Positions 8,987 through 17,506 are shown, numbered from the stretch's first letter. The stretch: 64,000 nucleotides of DNA from Spirosoma radiotolerans (GCF_000974425.1 NZ_CP010429.1:5627501-5691500), one strand, 5' to 3'. The notes: generated by a model not told the origin, from the sequence alone. Made by a program: numbers and translations.

Positions 8987-9497
8987 AGGGCATGTATCAG
9001 CTTATCCAACAGCTGATAGGAGACTCTAAAGTAAGTATTTACTACAGTAAATCAATAGGTTGGGCAAAAAATGTAATCCTACTCATGACCCATCGACAGG
9101 CGATTCGCAATTTTACAAGGCAATGCACTGAAGCGTGTATAGGCTAAGATTGGCGGTGAAAGCATTCGATGACATATTAAAAAATAAGCTAAAAATTTAA
9201 TGTTCGTTTAAACGTATCGTATTCATTTAAATCTATAAAAAACTATCGAACGTAAGTACAATTAATTCTCTGAATAAGCTATATTTGGTTAAAGGAGTAC
9301 GGCTCGGTGCTTTTCCTGAAGAAAAAATAAGTTTTTAGTAGAAAAGCTACCGTTTGGCAGATTTTTTGCAACATATATTTGCAGTTATGCCTATTTTTTT
9401 CTTACTTTTAAGGCTGGAAAAATAAAAATTCTCAAAAACTTAATACGCTATACACTATCGAAACACTGCTCTACGTTACCTAATTGTCTTACTGAAA
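8987..9497. other. long AT-rich intergenic region between divergent genes
   Basis: This 511-bp gap lies between the starts of the histidine kinase (minus) and the ECF sigma gene (plus). It is much richer in A and T than the flanking genes and holds no credible reading frame, tRNA or long palindrome. The only feature I can support is the candidate promoter at 9353-9381. Its length suggests a regulated region or a long leader for the sigma gene. Confidence 0.6.
9353..9381 (+). promoter_or_regulatory. candidate Bacteroidetes promoter of the ECF sigma gene
   Basis: A TTTG box (9353-9356) is followed after 17 bp by TATATTTG (9374-9381), which fits the -7 consensus TAnnTTTG; the spacing is slightly short against the usual 19-21. 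Transcription would start near 9388 and give a leader of about 110 bases. Confidence 0.4.
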
Positions 9498-10097
9498 ATG
9501 GAAAAAGCCCAGGTAAACGACAGTGAGTTGATTTCCCTGTACATCCGTGGTAATGAAAAAGCCTTTGCGAAACTAGTGCAACGGCACAAATCGAAGATTT
9601 ACACGACAATTTACCTGATTGTTAAAGATCAGTACATTGCAGAAGACTTAATGCAGGACACCTTTATTAAAGCAGTGGACACCATTAAGTCAGGTAGATA
9701 CAACGAGGAGGGAAAATTTCTACCCTGGATTATTCGAATTGCTCACAACTTGGCCATTGACTATTTCCGAAAAGATAAACGCTACCCTAGTGTGGTGTTT
9801 GAAGACGGAAGCAGTGTTTTCAATACGCTTGAGTTTGCGGAGGATTCAGTTGAATCACTCCAGATTCGACAGGAAACACACGAGCATTTGCGCGAACTGA
9901 TTCAGCGATTGCCGGAACAACAGCGTCAGGTGCTTATCATGCGGCACTACGAGGAAATGAGTTTCCAAGAGATTGCCGATGCAACCGGCGTCAGCATCAA
10001 CACGGCTTTGGGGCGTATGCGTTATGCGTTAATTAATTTGCGCAAACAACTAAGCAAACGTTCGCCGAGTTATGATAAAAACCTTTACCCAAGATGA
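9498..10097 (+). CDS. ECF-type RNA polymerase sigma factor
   Basis: A 199-residue sigma-70 family factor of the ECF class, which directs RNA polymerase to a specific regulon. Region 2 spans about residues 15-90 (YLIVKDQYIAEDLMQDTFIK, then WIIRIAHNLAIDYFRKDKR). Region 4 with its helix-turn-helix spans about 130-185 (RLPEQQRQVLIMRHYEEMSF, QEIADATGVSINTALGRMRY). Its stop overlaps the start of the next gene by 26 bp, so the two are translationally coupled. No classical zinc-binding anti-sigma factor or FecR gene is present. Confidence 0.93.
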   Translation: MEKAQVNDSELISLYIRGNEKAFAKLVQRHKSKIYTTIYLIVKDQYIAEDLMQDTFIKAVDTIKSGRYNEEGKFLPWIIRIAHNLAIDYFRKDKRYPSVVFEDGSSVFNTLEFAEDSVESLQIRQETHEHLRELIQRLPEQQRQVLIMRHYEEMSFQEIADATGVSINTALGRMRYALINLRKQLSKRSPSYDKNLYPR

Positions 10098-10323
10098 TGT
10101 GATCCGGTATGTCTATGAGGAGACCTCGCCAGAGGAAAATCTGCTCATTGAAGACTCCCTAATGACGGAACCGGAATTGATGACGTTCTTTCTCGAAGCC
10201 CTCGAATTACGGGCTTTGATGAATAAGATCGAACGTGAACCCCGTCGAAATACGGTTCAGTCAATCCTAAATTATTCAAAAAACCATCCGGCAAATCCAC
10301 CTGCTCGCCTACGCCAAACGTAA
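10072..10323 (+). CDS. small protein coupled to the ECF sigma factor
   Basis: An 83-residue acidic, mostly helical protein that starts 26 bp before the end of the sigma gene. It begins MIKTFTQDDVIRYVYEE, and a DSLMTEPELMTFFLEALELR segment resembles the N-terminal part of anti-sigma proteins (a helix, then the acidic EDSL region), but it lacks the His/Cys zinc ligands and any membrane span. The tight overlap suggests a partner or modulator of the sigma factor. Function is inferred from position only. Confidence 0.75.
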   Translation: MIKTFTQDDVIRYVYEETSPEENLLIEDSLMTEPELMTFFLEALELRALMNKIEREPRRNTVQSILNYSKNHPANPPARLRQT

Positions 10324-10354
10324 GCGACAAATGGATTTGCCGATCTTAGTGTCC

Positions 10355-10397
10355 TAGGCTTTGCCTGTGTATCCGATGGGTATTCAGGCAAAGCCTA
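10355..10397 (+). terminator. hairpin after the sigma operon
   Basis: A 13-bp perfect stem (TAGGCTTTGCCTG / CAGGCAAAGCCTA) with a 17-base loop lies between the small sigma-partner gene and nth. There is no strong T run. It also argues against an nth start at 10361, which would fall inside the stem. Confidence 0.55.
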
Positions 10398-10411
10398 AGA
10401 TGCGTAGTACC

Positions 10412-11056
10412 ATGCAAAAAAAAGAACGGTTCCGGCGCTTCATCGAGTACTTCACAGTACATTACCCGGAGCCTAAAACAGAGTTGAACTTTAGCAACCC
10501 CTATGAGTTGCTGGTAGCAGTTATTTTGTCGGCACAATGCACAGACAAGCGCATTAATCAGATTTCTCCCGCCCTGTTTGCCCGCTTTCCAGAAGCAGAA
10601 TCGCTGGCCGCGGCCTCGTCCGACGAAGTCTTTACTTATATCCGTAGTGTTTCCTATCCAAATAATAAGGCCAAACATCTGGTCGGGATGGCCAGAACGC
10701 TAATGGAGCGATATGGGGGAGAAATTCCGGCGACGGTAGAGGAATTGCAGACACTGCCGGGCGTAGGCCGCAAAACGGCTCACGTGATTTTATCGGTAGT
10801 TTACAATGAGCCAACCATGGCGGTTGATACGCACGTATTTCGGGTATCGCATCGGCTGGGCTTGGCTCCGTTAACGGCCACTACGCCCCTGGCGGTCGAG
10901 AAAGCATTAATGGCGCATATCCCTAAACAACACGTTCCAAAAGCGCACCACTGGCTCATTCTGCACGGCCGCTACGTATGCCTTGCCCGAACGCCTAAGT
11001 GCGGAGTTTGTGAGTTGAGGGAGTTTTGTAAGTATTATGAGAAGGTAGTAAGCTGA
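10412..11056 (+). CDS. nth: endonuclease III (DNA glycosylase/AP lyase)
   Basis: A 214-residue base-excision repair enzyme that removes oxidised pyrimidines and cleaves at abasic sites. The helix-hairpin-helix holds the catalytic Lys (LPGVGRKTAHVIL) and the catalytic Asp follows in VDTHVFRVSHRLGL. The C-terminal [4Fe-4S] cluster ligands have the usual C-x6-C-x2-C-x5-C spacing (CLARTPKCGVCELREFC). I place the start at 10412 (MQKKERFRRFIEYF), the normal N-terminus, because the upstream in-frame ATG lies in a hairpin. Confidence 0.95.
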   Translation: MQKKERFRRFIEYFTVHYPEPKTELNFSNPYELLVAVILSAQCTDKRINQISPALFARFPEAESLAAASSDEVFTYIRSVSYPNNKAKHLVGMARTLMERYGGEIPATVEELQTLPGVGRKTAHVILSVVYNEPTMAVDTHVFRVSHRLGLAPLTATTPLAVEKALMAHIPKQHVPKAHHWLILHGRYVCLARTPKCGVCELREFCKYYEKVVS

Positions 11057-11115
11057 TAAGTAGCTGGCGCATCAGCAGACGCGCAAAAGCAACCGTCCTG
11101 CGTCAGCCACTTATT
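11054..11115. repeat. imperfect inverted repeat between nth and ndk
   Basis: ATAAGTAGCTGGCGCA near 11056 pairs with TGCGTCAGCCACTTAT near 11100 (14 of 16 bases), with a further GACG/CGTC pair after an unpaired insert. It lies between convergent genes. The core GGCTGACGCA is shared with the long hairpin at 48417-48503. Confidence 0.5.
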
Positions 11116-11128
11116 ACTTTACCGCTCA

Positions 11129-11548
11129 TTAATACTGTTCTGTTCCTGCGAAGAAGAAGCTACCTTCTATAGCTGCATTTTCATCTGAATCGGAGCCATG
11201 AATTGCATTGGCTTCAAGTGATTTAGCAAACAACTTACGGATGGTACCTTCTTCAGCCTGGGCCGGATTGGTGGCACCAATCAGTTTACGAAAATCAGCA
11301 ACTGCATTTTCTTTCTCCAGAATCATCGGGATGATAGCGCCCGAGGACATGTACGTACGCAAGCCATTGTAGAACGGCCGTTCACTGTGCACGGCATAGA
11401 ACTGGCCAGCCCGTTCGGTCGTTAGTTGGGTCTTTTTCATTGCTACGATCCGGAAACCCGCTTCCTCAATCAGTTTAATAATTGCTCCCGTATGCCCCGC
11501 TTCTACAGCATCGGGCTTAATCATAGTGAATGTTTGGTTCGTTGCCAT
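11129..11548 (-). CDS. ndk: nucleoside diphosphate kinase
   Basis: A 139-residue enzyme that transfers the gamma phosphate of ATP to nucleoside diphosphates through a phosphohistidine. The active-site motif is [13 protein letters not shown], and the N-terminal [19 protein letters not shown] is characteristic. Length is normal. On the minus strand a TACATTTG promoter box (11595-11602) precedes it. Confidence 0.96.
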   Translation of the reverse strand: MATNQTFTMIKPDAVEAGHTGAIIKLIEEAGFRIVAMKKTQLTTERAGQFYAVHSERPFYNGLRTYMSSGAIIPMILEKENAVADFRKLIGATNPAQAEEGTIRKLFAKSLEANAIHGSDSDENAAIEGSFFFAGTEQY

Positions 11549-11594
11549 TCTAAATGTTTATATCCAAATTTTATTTCCCTTCGCGGGTCGCCCG

Positions 11595-11602
11595 CAAATG
11601 TA
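11595..11602 (-). promoter_or_regulatory. candidate -7 box for ndk
   Basis: Read on the minus strand this is TACATTTG, matching TAnnTTTG, about 47 bases upstream of the ndk start. No clear -33 box was found at the expected distance. Confidence 0.4.
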
Positions 11603-11728
11603 AGGCTTTACCCGATAAATGTCATGTTGTGTTTATTACAAGCCTGTCTACAAGGAGAACGCCGAGCATTGAGGAGCAAAGTTATTGGCAACGATAGCTA
11701 AATCATCAATCGGAATTAGTATTATTCG

Positions 11729-11736
11729 TACTTTTG
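11729..11736 (+). promoter_or_regulatory. candidate -7 box for the DHH phosphoesterase gene
   Basis: TACTTTTG matches TAnnTTTG and lies 30 bases before the ATG at 11767. It overlaps the in-frame TTG at 11734, which supports the downstream ATG as the true start. Confidence 0.4.
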
Positions 11737-11766
11737 GGTTTCGATTATGGCCAAGGCCATTTCTAT

Positions 11767-12783
11767 ATGCAAGACATTGAAGCAATTGGTGCAGTTATTG
11801 GGCAAGCCCAAACCGTACTGATTACGACTCACCAAAATCCCGATGCTGATGCGATGGGGTCATCGCTGGGGCTGGCGGGCTACCTTCGCAAAAAAGGCCA
11901 CCACGTAACGGTTATTACACCAACCGATTATTCTCAGAACCTTCATTGGATGGCGGGTAATGACGGCGTTATTGCGTTTGACGAAAAACTACGCGTATCG
12001 GTTAGTCAACTCATAGCCGAAGCTGACGTTATCTTTTGTCTTGATTTTTCAAGCCTCGACCGTATTCGTGAATTAGCCCCCCTCGTGCGCCAGTCCCGCG
12101 CCCGTAAAATTCTGATCGACCATCATCTGGAACCGGAGTCCTTTGCGGACCTCGCCCTGTGGGATCCAACGGCAGCTGCTACCGCTGAATTAGTTTTCCA
12201 GTTGATTGTGGCACTGGGCGACAAAGACCTGATCGATATTCCTATTGCGGAATGTTTATATTCAGGCCTAATGACGGACACCGGATCGTTCCGGCACCCG
12301 AATACAACGGGGAACGTTCACCGCATGGCGGCCGAACTAGTAGACCTTAAGATTGATGTCAGTAGCATTCACCGACGCATTTTTGACAATGTAACGATTG
12401 ATAAGTTTCGATTGCTGGGGTATGTATTGAATGAAAAACTGCGGGTTTTACCAGAATACAAGTTTGCTTACATTACCCTTACTGACGCTGAGCTAAAGCG
12501 GTATCGTTCTAAAACGGGCGACACAGAAGGCATGGTCAACTACGCGCTGGCAGTTGAAGGCGTGGTGATGGCGGCAATTTTAATTGACCGAAACGACGAG
12601 ATCCGCATCTCATTTCGTTCTATAGGTAATTTTTCTGTACGTGACCTGGCCAATAAGCATTTTGATGGCGGTGGGCACCGCAATGCCTCCGGCGGACGAT
12701 CCAAACTGTCTCTGGCGGAAACAGAACAAAAACTACTAACCGTTTTGCCCGAATACCAGCAGCTGTTGCTGGAAACAGTGTAA
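11767..12783 (+). CDS. DHH/DHHA1 phosphoesterase (NrnA-like oligoribonuclease/pAp phosphatase)
   Basis: A 338-residue cytoplasmic enzyme of the DHH family. Metal-binding motifs are in order: HQNPDADAMGSSLGL near residue 25, LDFSSLDRI near 95, LIDHHLEP (the DHH motif) near 118, and SGLMTDTGSFRHPNT near 170. The C-terminal DHHA1 domain has the substrate motif FDGGGHRNASGG. This layout fits NrnA, which degrades short RNA oligonucleotides and dephosphorylates pAp; cyclic-dinucleotide linear products are an alternative substrate. I chose the ATG at 11767 (MQDIEAIGAVIG) over a TTG 33 bp upstream. Confidence 0.9.
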   Translation: MQDIEAIGAVIGQAQTVLITTHQNPDADAMGSSLGLAGYLRKKGHHVTVITPTDYSQNLHWMAGNDGVIAFDEKLRVSVSQLIAEADVIFCLDFSSLDRIRELAPLVRQSRARKILIDHHLEPESFADLALWDPTAAATAELVFQLIVALGDKDLIDIPIAECLYSGLMTDTGSFRHPNTTGNVHRMAAELVDLKIDVSSIHRRIFDNVTIDKFRLLGYVLNEKLRVLPEYKFAYITLTDAELKRYRSKTGDTEGMVNYALAVEGVVMAAILIDRNDEIRISFRSIGNFSVRDLANKHFDGGGHRNASGGRSKLSLAETEQKLLTVLPEYQQLLLETV

Positions 12784-12910
12784 AAATTACGGTGTTCGGT
12801 TTATAGTTTACGGTAGTAAGCCGATGTAGTCCGAGTATAATTACCGTAAATCCCGGCGGGGAACCGCCAGCAGCGTAAACGCATTTTAAGTATAAACCAA
12901 GTAATCTCTC

Positions 12911-13828
12911 ATGTCTCTTAAAAATTTCGGGAAAGCCGCCCTCCTTGTCGCTGTTGTTGCGGCCTGCGGTAAGAACCGCCAACAGGTGACGGAAAACGGC
13001 CTGAAGTACACAATTCACGAACAAACCGAAGGAAGCCGGAAAGGTAAAGTTGGGGATATTCTTACGCTCCACCTGACCTTGATGAATAACAAGGATTCCG
13101 TTCTGCGCGATACCCACAAAGAAGGCGTTCCCTTCCAGATGCTGTTGCAGGTTCCTCCTTTTAAAGGCTCTTACGAAGAAGGGTTAACAATGCTTGGCAA
13201 AGGGGATAGCGCCACGTTCTATGTCAGCGCGGATTCGCTCTTCACACGTGCCATGCAACCATTACCTCCAGGTGTTCAGAAAGGCACCGACATCGGTATC
13301 GCCGTAAAGCTTTTGAACGTACAGACCGAAGAGGAGTATAAGAAAGCTCAGGCTATCGATATGGAGAAGCAGAAAGGTATTGATGCCAAGGTTATTGAAA
13401 ATTACCTCGCTAAAAATGGACTGACGGGTAAAGCGCAAAAGACCGAGTCAGGAGTGTATTATGTAGTAACACAACCCGGTACTGGCCCAACGCCCAACAA
13501 AGGGGATGTCGTACAGGTGCATTACACCGGAAAGCTGTTAGATGGTAAAGTATTCGACAGTTCGCGAACAAACCCCCAGGCAGGTGGCAAACCGGCGCAG
13601 TTTCAGATTGGGGTTGGCATGGTCATTCCAGGCTGGGAAGAGGGCGTTAGCAAATTGCACAAAGGCGAGAAAGCTACGCTGATCATTCCGTCGACGCTGG
13701 CTTATGGCCCACGCGGAAATCAGGGTATCGCCCCAAACTCCGTTCTGTTGTTTGACATCGACCTGATCGATATCCAGAAAGGCCAACCGGGTCAGGGACA
13801 GCCAGGCATGCCACAGCCAGGTCGGTAA
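12911..13828 (+). CDS. FKBP-type peptidyl-prolyl isomerase, lipoprotein
   Basis: A 305-residue lipoprotein: the signal ends AALLVAVVAAC with the acylated Cys near residue 20. The C-terminal FKBP domain is intact (about residues 180-295), with VVQVHYTGKLLDGKVFDSS, FQIGVGMVIPGWEEG and STLAYGPRGNQGIAPNSVL carrying the aromatic pocket residues. The first half (about 25-150) looks like a second, degenerate FKBP fold, since it keeps GDILTLHLTLMN and the F-Q-M-L-L segment but has lost most active-site residues. It ends in a Gln/Gly/Pro-rich tail. It probably folds envelope proteins. A terminator follows at once. Confidence 0.92.
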   Translation: MSLKNFGKAALLVAVVAACGKNRQQVTENGLKYTIHEQTEGSRKGKVGDILTLHLTLMNNKDSVLRDTHKEGVPFQMLLQVPPFKGSYEEGLTMLGKGDSATFYVSADSLFTRAMQPLPPGVQKGTDIGIAVKLLNVQTEEEYKKAQAIDMEKQKGIDAKVIENYLAKNGLTGKAQKTESGVYYVVTQPGTGPTPNKGDVVQVHYTGKLLDGKVFDSSRTNPQAGGKPAQFQIGVGMVIPGWEEGVSKLHKGEKATLIIPSTLAYGPRGNQGIAPNSVLLFDIDLIDIQKGQPGQGQPGMPQPGR

Positions 13829-13849
13829 GCTAACACGCTAATTTTATCG

Positions 13850-13887
13850 AAAGCCGTTTGCAGTTGCGACTGTAAACGGCTTTTTTT
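13850..13887 (+). terminator. terminator after the FKBP gene
   Basis: The stem AAGCCGTTTgCAGT / ACTGtAAACGGCTT is followed by a run of seven T. It ends only a few bases before the rdgB start, so rdgB must be transcribed by read-through or from a promoter within this gene. Confidence 0.85.
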
Positions 13888-13894
13888 GTTGCCT

Positions 13895-14473
13895 ATGGAA
13901 TTATGCTTTGCTACAAACAATGAACACAAATTAGCGGAAGTCGCTGCCAAACTTGGTGATGCTTTTACACTAAAGACACTACTGGACATTGGTTGTACCG
14001 ATGAACTACCCGAAACGTCAGGAACGATTCCAGGCAATTCTCGCCAAAAAGCTGATTATGTCTGGACACACTTCGGCGTTTCCTGCTTTGCGGATGATTC
14101 TGGTCTGGAGGTCGATGCCTTACGGGGTGAGCCGGGTGTCGATTCGGCACACTATTCAGGTAGCCGGAATCACGAACAGAACATTCAGAAACTACTGAGT
14201 AACCTGGCCGGCGAAAGCAACCGAAAAGCCCGCTTCCTTACGGTGTTTACGCTGGTACTACACGGGGTTGAGCACCAGTTTGATGGTATCATTAACGGGC
14301 AGATACTAACAGCCCCACGCGGAACGGGCGGCTTTGGCTACGACCCTGTTTTCCTACCTGATGGATATGACCGTACGTTTGCTGAAATGACAATTGATGA
14401 GAAAGGCCTTATCAGCCACCGGGCACAAGCGCTGGCCAAAATGATTGCGTATTTGAAGGAGCAGACCATGTAG
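13895..14473 (+). CDS. rdgB: non-canonical purine NTP pyrophosphatase (RdgB/HAM1)
   Basis: A 192-residue enzyme that hydrolyses dITP, XTP and ITP to their monophosphates, keeping deaminated purines out of DNA and RNA. Motifs are clear: FATNNEHKLAEV at the N-terminus, DDSGLEVDALRGEPGVDSAH near residue 70, and GFGYDPVFLPDGYDRTFAEM near 145. The ATG at 13895 gives the standard N-terminus (MELCFATNN); an upstream TTG lies in the terminator T run. The stop codon TAG is the first three bases of a large inverted repeat. Confidence 0.95.
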   Translation: MELCFATNNEHKLAEVAAKLGDAFTLKTLLDIGCTDELPETSGTIPGNSRQKADYVWTHFGVSCFADDSGLEVDALRGEPGVDSAHYSGSRNHEQNIQKLLSNLAGESNRKARFLTVFTLVLHGVEHQFDGIINGQILTAPRGTGGFGYDPVFLPDGYDRTFAEMTIDEKGLISHRAQALAKMIAYLKEQTM

Positions 14474-14589
14474 TTTGGTGGTGCGGCATTCCGACCTCTA
14501 GCCGTCGTAGCTGTAGGCTTAGTTGTTATCGGATGTTTTTAACCCACGGCTACGCGGACCAGAACTCGGAATGCCGCACTACCAAGCTA
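14471..14589. repeat. 119-bp nested inverted repeat starting at the rdgB stop codon
   Basis: Outer arms of 24 bases (14471-14494 and 14566-14589) match with two mismatches (core GTGCGGCATTCCGA). An inner pair (TAGCCGT / ACGGCTA) makes a second stem. The arms carry no T run, and a proper terminator follows separately. The compensated, nested shape resembles a REP/MITE-like mobile palindrome; no transposase is nearby. Confidence 0.65.
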
Positions 14590-14591
14590 CA

Positions 14592-14632
14592 TAAAAAATC
14601 CCTCGCCTGATCCACAGGCGAGGGATTTTTGT
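14592..14632. terminator. two-way terminator between rdgB and ppiD
   Basis: AAAAAATCCCTCGCCT pairs with AGGCGAGGGATTTTT around a short loop. A runs on the left and T runs on the right make it a terminator in both directions for the convergent genes. Confidence 0.88.
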
Positions 14633-14649
14633 AAAGGTATATGAGAAGA

Positions 14650-16770
14650 CTAATAGAACTTAGCCCGGCGATCTTCAACTTTGGCGGCTTCTTTAATGGC
14701 TTCGTTGATGTAGAAACCAATCCGTGATGTGTTGTTCTGCTGAATCTGTGTTTTGTACATGGCGTAATCAGCAACAGCCGGGGCTGGTGTCAAAGTTAAC
14801 GTTTCCATAACCAACACGCCACCTTCACCGGCAAATGGCTTGGAGTGTTTACCAGGTTTCAGTCCGAACGCTTTTCCCAAGGCGACAGGATCAACACCGG
14901 CGCTACGCAGGAACCCCGTTGCCAGGTTCACATCATCGACAACTTCAACCAGCGCACCCGCACCGAATTTTTGTGCCATGCTTTCCAGCGTCCCGCTGGT
15001 ATTTCCCAGCTTCGTAATGATCTGCTCCGCTTTCAACTCGTTACGAACTTTAGCAGTCAACTCATTCCGGTAGTCATTAACTTCGACTTTGTCTTTGGAC
15101 GTTTTGTTGGTCAACACAGCGATGACATACTGATCACCCACTTCAAATGGCTCAGAAACGGAGTTAATATCTGTTTTGTCATTGAAAGCCCACCGAACAA
15201 TTTGCCGGACTTCCGAACCCGTCAGGGCATTAATTTGATTGGCGCCTTCCGGAATCCGATCAGCCGTTGCCACAACCAGCGATTTATCTTCTTTCACTTT
15301 AGCGTCGAACGCTTCTTTGGAATTTACATCGGATGCAAACTGATCAGCTTTACGCAGCGCTTCGTCGCGGGTGGTTTGGCTTGGCGTTATTGATTTACCA
15401 ATAGCCGCTATGCGATACAATACGTTTGTTTTAGGTTGCGTAACCTTAATGATATGGTAACCGAATTCGGTTTCGACCAGACGAGGAATCAACCCAGCCG
15501 AAGCAGCACCGAACACTGCCGTTTCGAAAGGTTTCACCATTTGACCATTATTCTTGAAATAGCCCAGGTCACCACCAACCGAACGCGAACCATCGTCGCT
15601 GTTCGTTTGAGCCAACGCTTCAAAACTGGCTCCACCCTGAATCTGCTTCAGAATGCCTTCCGCCCTACGACGGGCATCGGCTTTAGCCGAATCGGCAAGT
15701 CCTTTGGTTTGAATCAGAATATGACTAGCACGAGCCGTAAAGTTGGTGTCTTTCTTGGTTCCGCTGTATTTGTAAATGAAATACGTATTGCCTTCACGGA
15801 AAGGTCCGTAAATACCACCTGGCGAGAAGGTAGGAATAGCCGCCCGAAGCTGCTCTGGCATTTCGCCAGCCGTCAGGTAAAGCGGTACCCGAACGTCGCT
15901 GTTTTGCTGAGCAAAGCTCGAATCGTTTGTCGCTGCTCCCAGTCCACGAGCCAGCGATTTAATCTGGCTATAAAGCGCTGCGCTATCTTCTTTTGACGGA
16001 GCTACCGAGAAGGTCACATACTGAATTGAACGGCTATCTGTGCCAGGATACTCATCTTTGTGCTTCGACAGGTAATCCTGCAGTTGAGCGTCCGTTACTT
16101 TTACCGTCGTATCATTGATCGTGTAATAGGGCACGAACAGCATTTTCACATTTGCTTTCGAATTTTGAGCCTGGTATTCTTTCTGTGCTTCAGCTGTCGT
16201 GGCAAATACGGACAGGCGCATCAGGCCTTCGTATTTATCCCGGAGCCGGTTGGAAGCCAGATTCTTCTCAAAACTAGCCCAGGCAGCCTGCTGTTGAGCA
16301 GGCAGGTTTTTCAACCCTTTGAGGTAGCTGATGATTGAGCTTTTGTCGAAAACGCCGGTCTGCGGATTCGTGAACGCCTGGCGAACGGCTGGGCTTATGT
16401 TGTTACCCTGTACCATGTCGACAAGTTCTTCAGACGAAACCGTAAGGCCAAGTTTGTCGAATTCTTTCTGGTAGGCAATATCAAACAGCATCTGATTCCA
16501 GGCTTGCTCGCGGATCTGGGCTAAATCCTGTTCGACGGGAGCCCGTCCGGATTGTTGCTCAAACTGTGCCCGAAGCTCATCCACCTTGGCGTTGAACTCT
16601 TGGTAATCAATGGATTGACCTGCAATCTCACCAACTTCCTGCTGGTTTCCGCCGAACAGCAAGCTACGGCCGCCCAGCAAATCACCACCCACAATGAACA
16701 GGATCAAACTGACGGCAATGATACCGACAGCCAGCCCCGAACGTTCTCTGATCTTATTAATGACAGACAT
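14650..16770 (-). CDS. PpiD/SurA-type peptidyl-prolyl isomerase, membrane-anchored
   Basis: A 706-residue envelope foldase. The start at 16770 (MSVINKIRERSGLAVG) gives a short cytoplasmic N-terminus and one membrane span (IIAVSLILFIVGGDLLGG), the PpiD arrangement; the upstream ATG adds 10 atypical residues. A SurA_N-like helical domain follows (about 40-250). The parvulin domain is near residues 335-450: RASHILIQTKGLADSAKA, then GGDLGYFKNNGQMVKPFE and ETEFGYHIIKVTQ. The remaining C-terminal region may hold a second, degenerate rotamase domain. It helps outer-membrane and periplasmic proteins fold after Sec export. Confidence 0.9.
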   Translation of the reverse strand: MSVINKIRERSGLAVGIIAVSLILFIVGGDLLGGRSLLFGGNQQEVGEIAGQSIDYQEFNAKVDELRAQFEQQSGRAPVEQDLAQIREQAWNQMLFDIAYQKEFDKLGLTVSSEELVDMVQGNNISPAVRQAFTNPQTGVFDKSSIISYLKGLKNLPAQQQAAWASFEKNLASNRLRDKYEGLMRLSVFATTAEAQKEYQAQNSKANVKMLFVPYYTINDTTVKVTDAQLQDYLSKHKDEYPGTDSRSIQYVTFSVAPSKEDSAALYSQIKSLARGLGAATNDSSFAQQNSDVRVPLYLTAGEMPEQLRAAIPTFSPGGIYGPFREGNTYFIYKYSGTKKDTNFTARASHILIQTKGLADSAKADARRRAEGILKQIQGGASFEALAQTNSDDGSRSVGGDLGYFKNNGQMVKPFETAVFGAASAGLIPRLVETEFGYHIIKVTQPKTNVLYRIAAIGKSITPSQTTRDEALRKADQFASDVNSKEAFDAKVKEDKSLVVATADRIPEGANQINALTGSEVRQIVRWAFNDKTDINSVSEPFEVGDQYVIAVLTNKTSKDKVEVNDYRNELTAKVRNELKAEQIITKLGNTSGTLESMAQKFGAGALVEVVDDVNLATGFLRSAGVDPVALGKAFGLKPGKHSKPFAGEGGVLVMETLTLTPAPAVADYAMYKTQIQQNNTSRIGFYINEAIKEAAKVEDRRAKFY

Positions 16771-16884
16771 TTCGCTTTTAACAGTCAATTTAGCCCGCAA
16801 AATAACAATTTTCCCTGTTGGAATACAAGTAGTAATTGCATATCTGTCCTCAAAACTGAGGAAAAGGCTCTACAGTCATTGAAA

Positions 16885-16920
16885 CAAAAAAAGTGCCGAC
16901 TTTCTTCGAAAGTCGGCACC
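16885..16920 (-). terminator. terminator after the coiled-coil lipoprotein gene
   Basis: Read on the minus strand, a 12-bp perfect stem (GTGCCGACTTTC / GAAAGTCGGCAC, 3-base loop) is followed by eight T. It lies 30 bases after the stop of the gene at 16952-17506. Confidence 0.92.
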
Positions 16921-16951
16921 GTATGGGATAATCTATAAAAAAGATGGCTTT

Positions 16952-17506
16952 CTATTCGTTATCGTCCCGTTTGAGTTTATCGCCTGCTTTATCGAAAGCA
17001 TCCCCGATCTCATGACCCGCCTGCTTGAACCCGGCTTTAACGTCTTTCCAGGCGTCGGCTGTTGCGTTTTGAGCTTTATCCATATCTTCGCCCAACTCTC
17101 TCCGCTTTACTTCAAGCTTCTCTTTTTGGCGTTCGGTTTCGGCTTTGGCTTTATCGCTCTGTTTATCTGCTTTGGCCTGTAATTCATCGATCTTAGCGTC
17201 CAGCTTGTCTTTCTGAACCTTCATTTTTGCCACAGCCTCGTCGCGCTCGCGTTTGAAATCTGCCGCAATCTCATCCGATTTAGCGTCTGCTTTATCACCC
17301 GCTTCATGCATATTTTCTTTTGCATCAGCCGCTGCATCCTTCGTATCAGCAGCGATTGCATCGCCCGTTTTTTCGAGTGCGTCCTCAGTCCGGGATTCAT
17401 TCTTGTTATCGGAGCCACAAGCTTGTAAAAGTGCCAGCGATGACACCAGCATTACGGTACCAGCAACGTGTTTGATCCGGGTAAGCATCAATGGATATTT
17501 TTTCAT
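16952..17506 (-). CDS. Lys/Asp/Ala-rich coiled-coil lipoprotein
   Basis: A 184-residue protein with a lipoprotein signal (VAGTVMLVSSLALLQAC). The mature part is almost entirely charged helix with repeated Ala-Asp-Lys segments (for example EKTGDAIAADTKDAAADAKE and AKADKQSDKAKAETERQKEK), like LEA-type or apolipoprotein-like proteins. It could be a periplasmic spacer, a stress protectant or a peptidoglycan-proximal structural lipoprotein. It has no catalytic motif, and function is unknown. Confidence 0.75.
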   Translation of the reverse strand: MKKYPLMLTRIKHVAGTVMLVSSLALLQACGSDNKNESRTEDALEKTGDAIAADTKDAAADAKENMHEAGDKADAKSDEIAADFKRERDEAVAKMKVQKDKLDAKIDELQAKADKQSDKAKAETERQKEKLEVKRRELGEDMDKAQNATADAWKDVKAGFKQAGHEIGDAFDKAGDKLKRDDNE

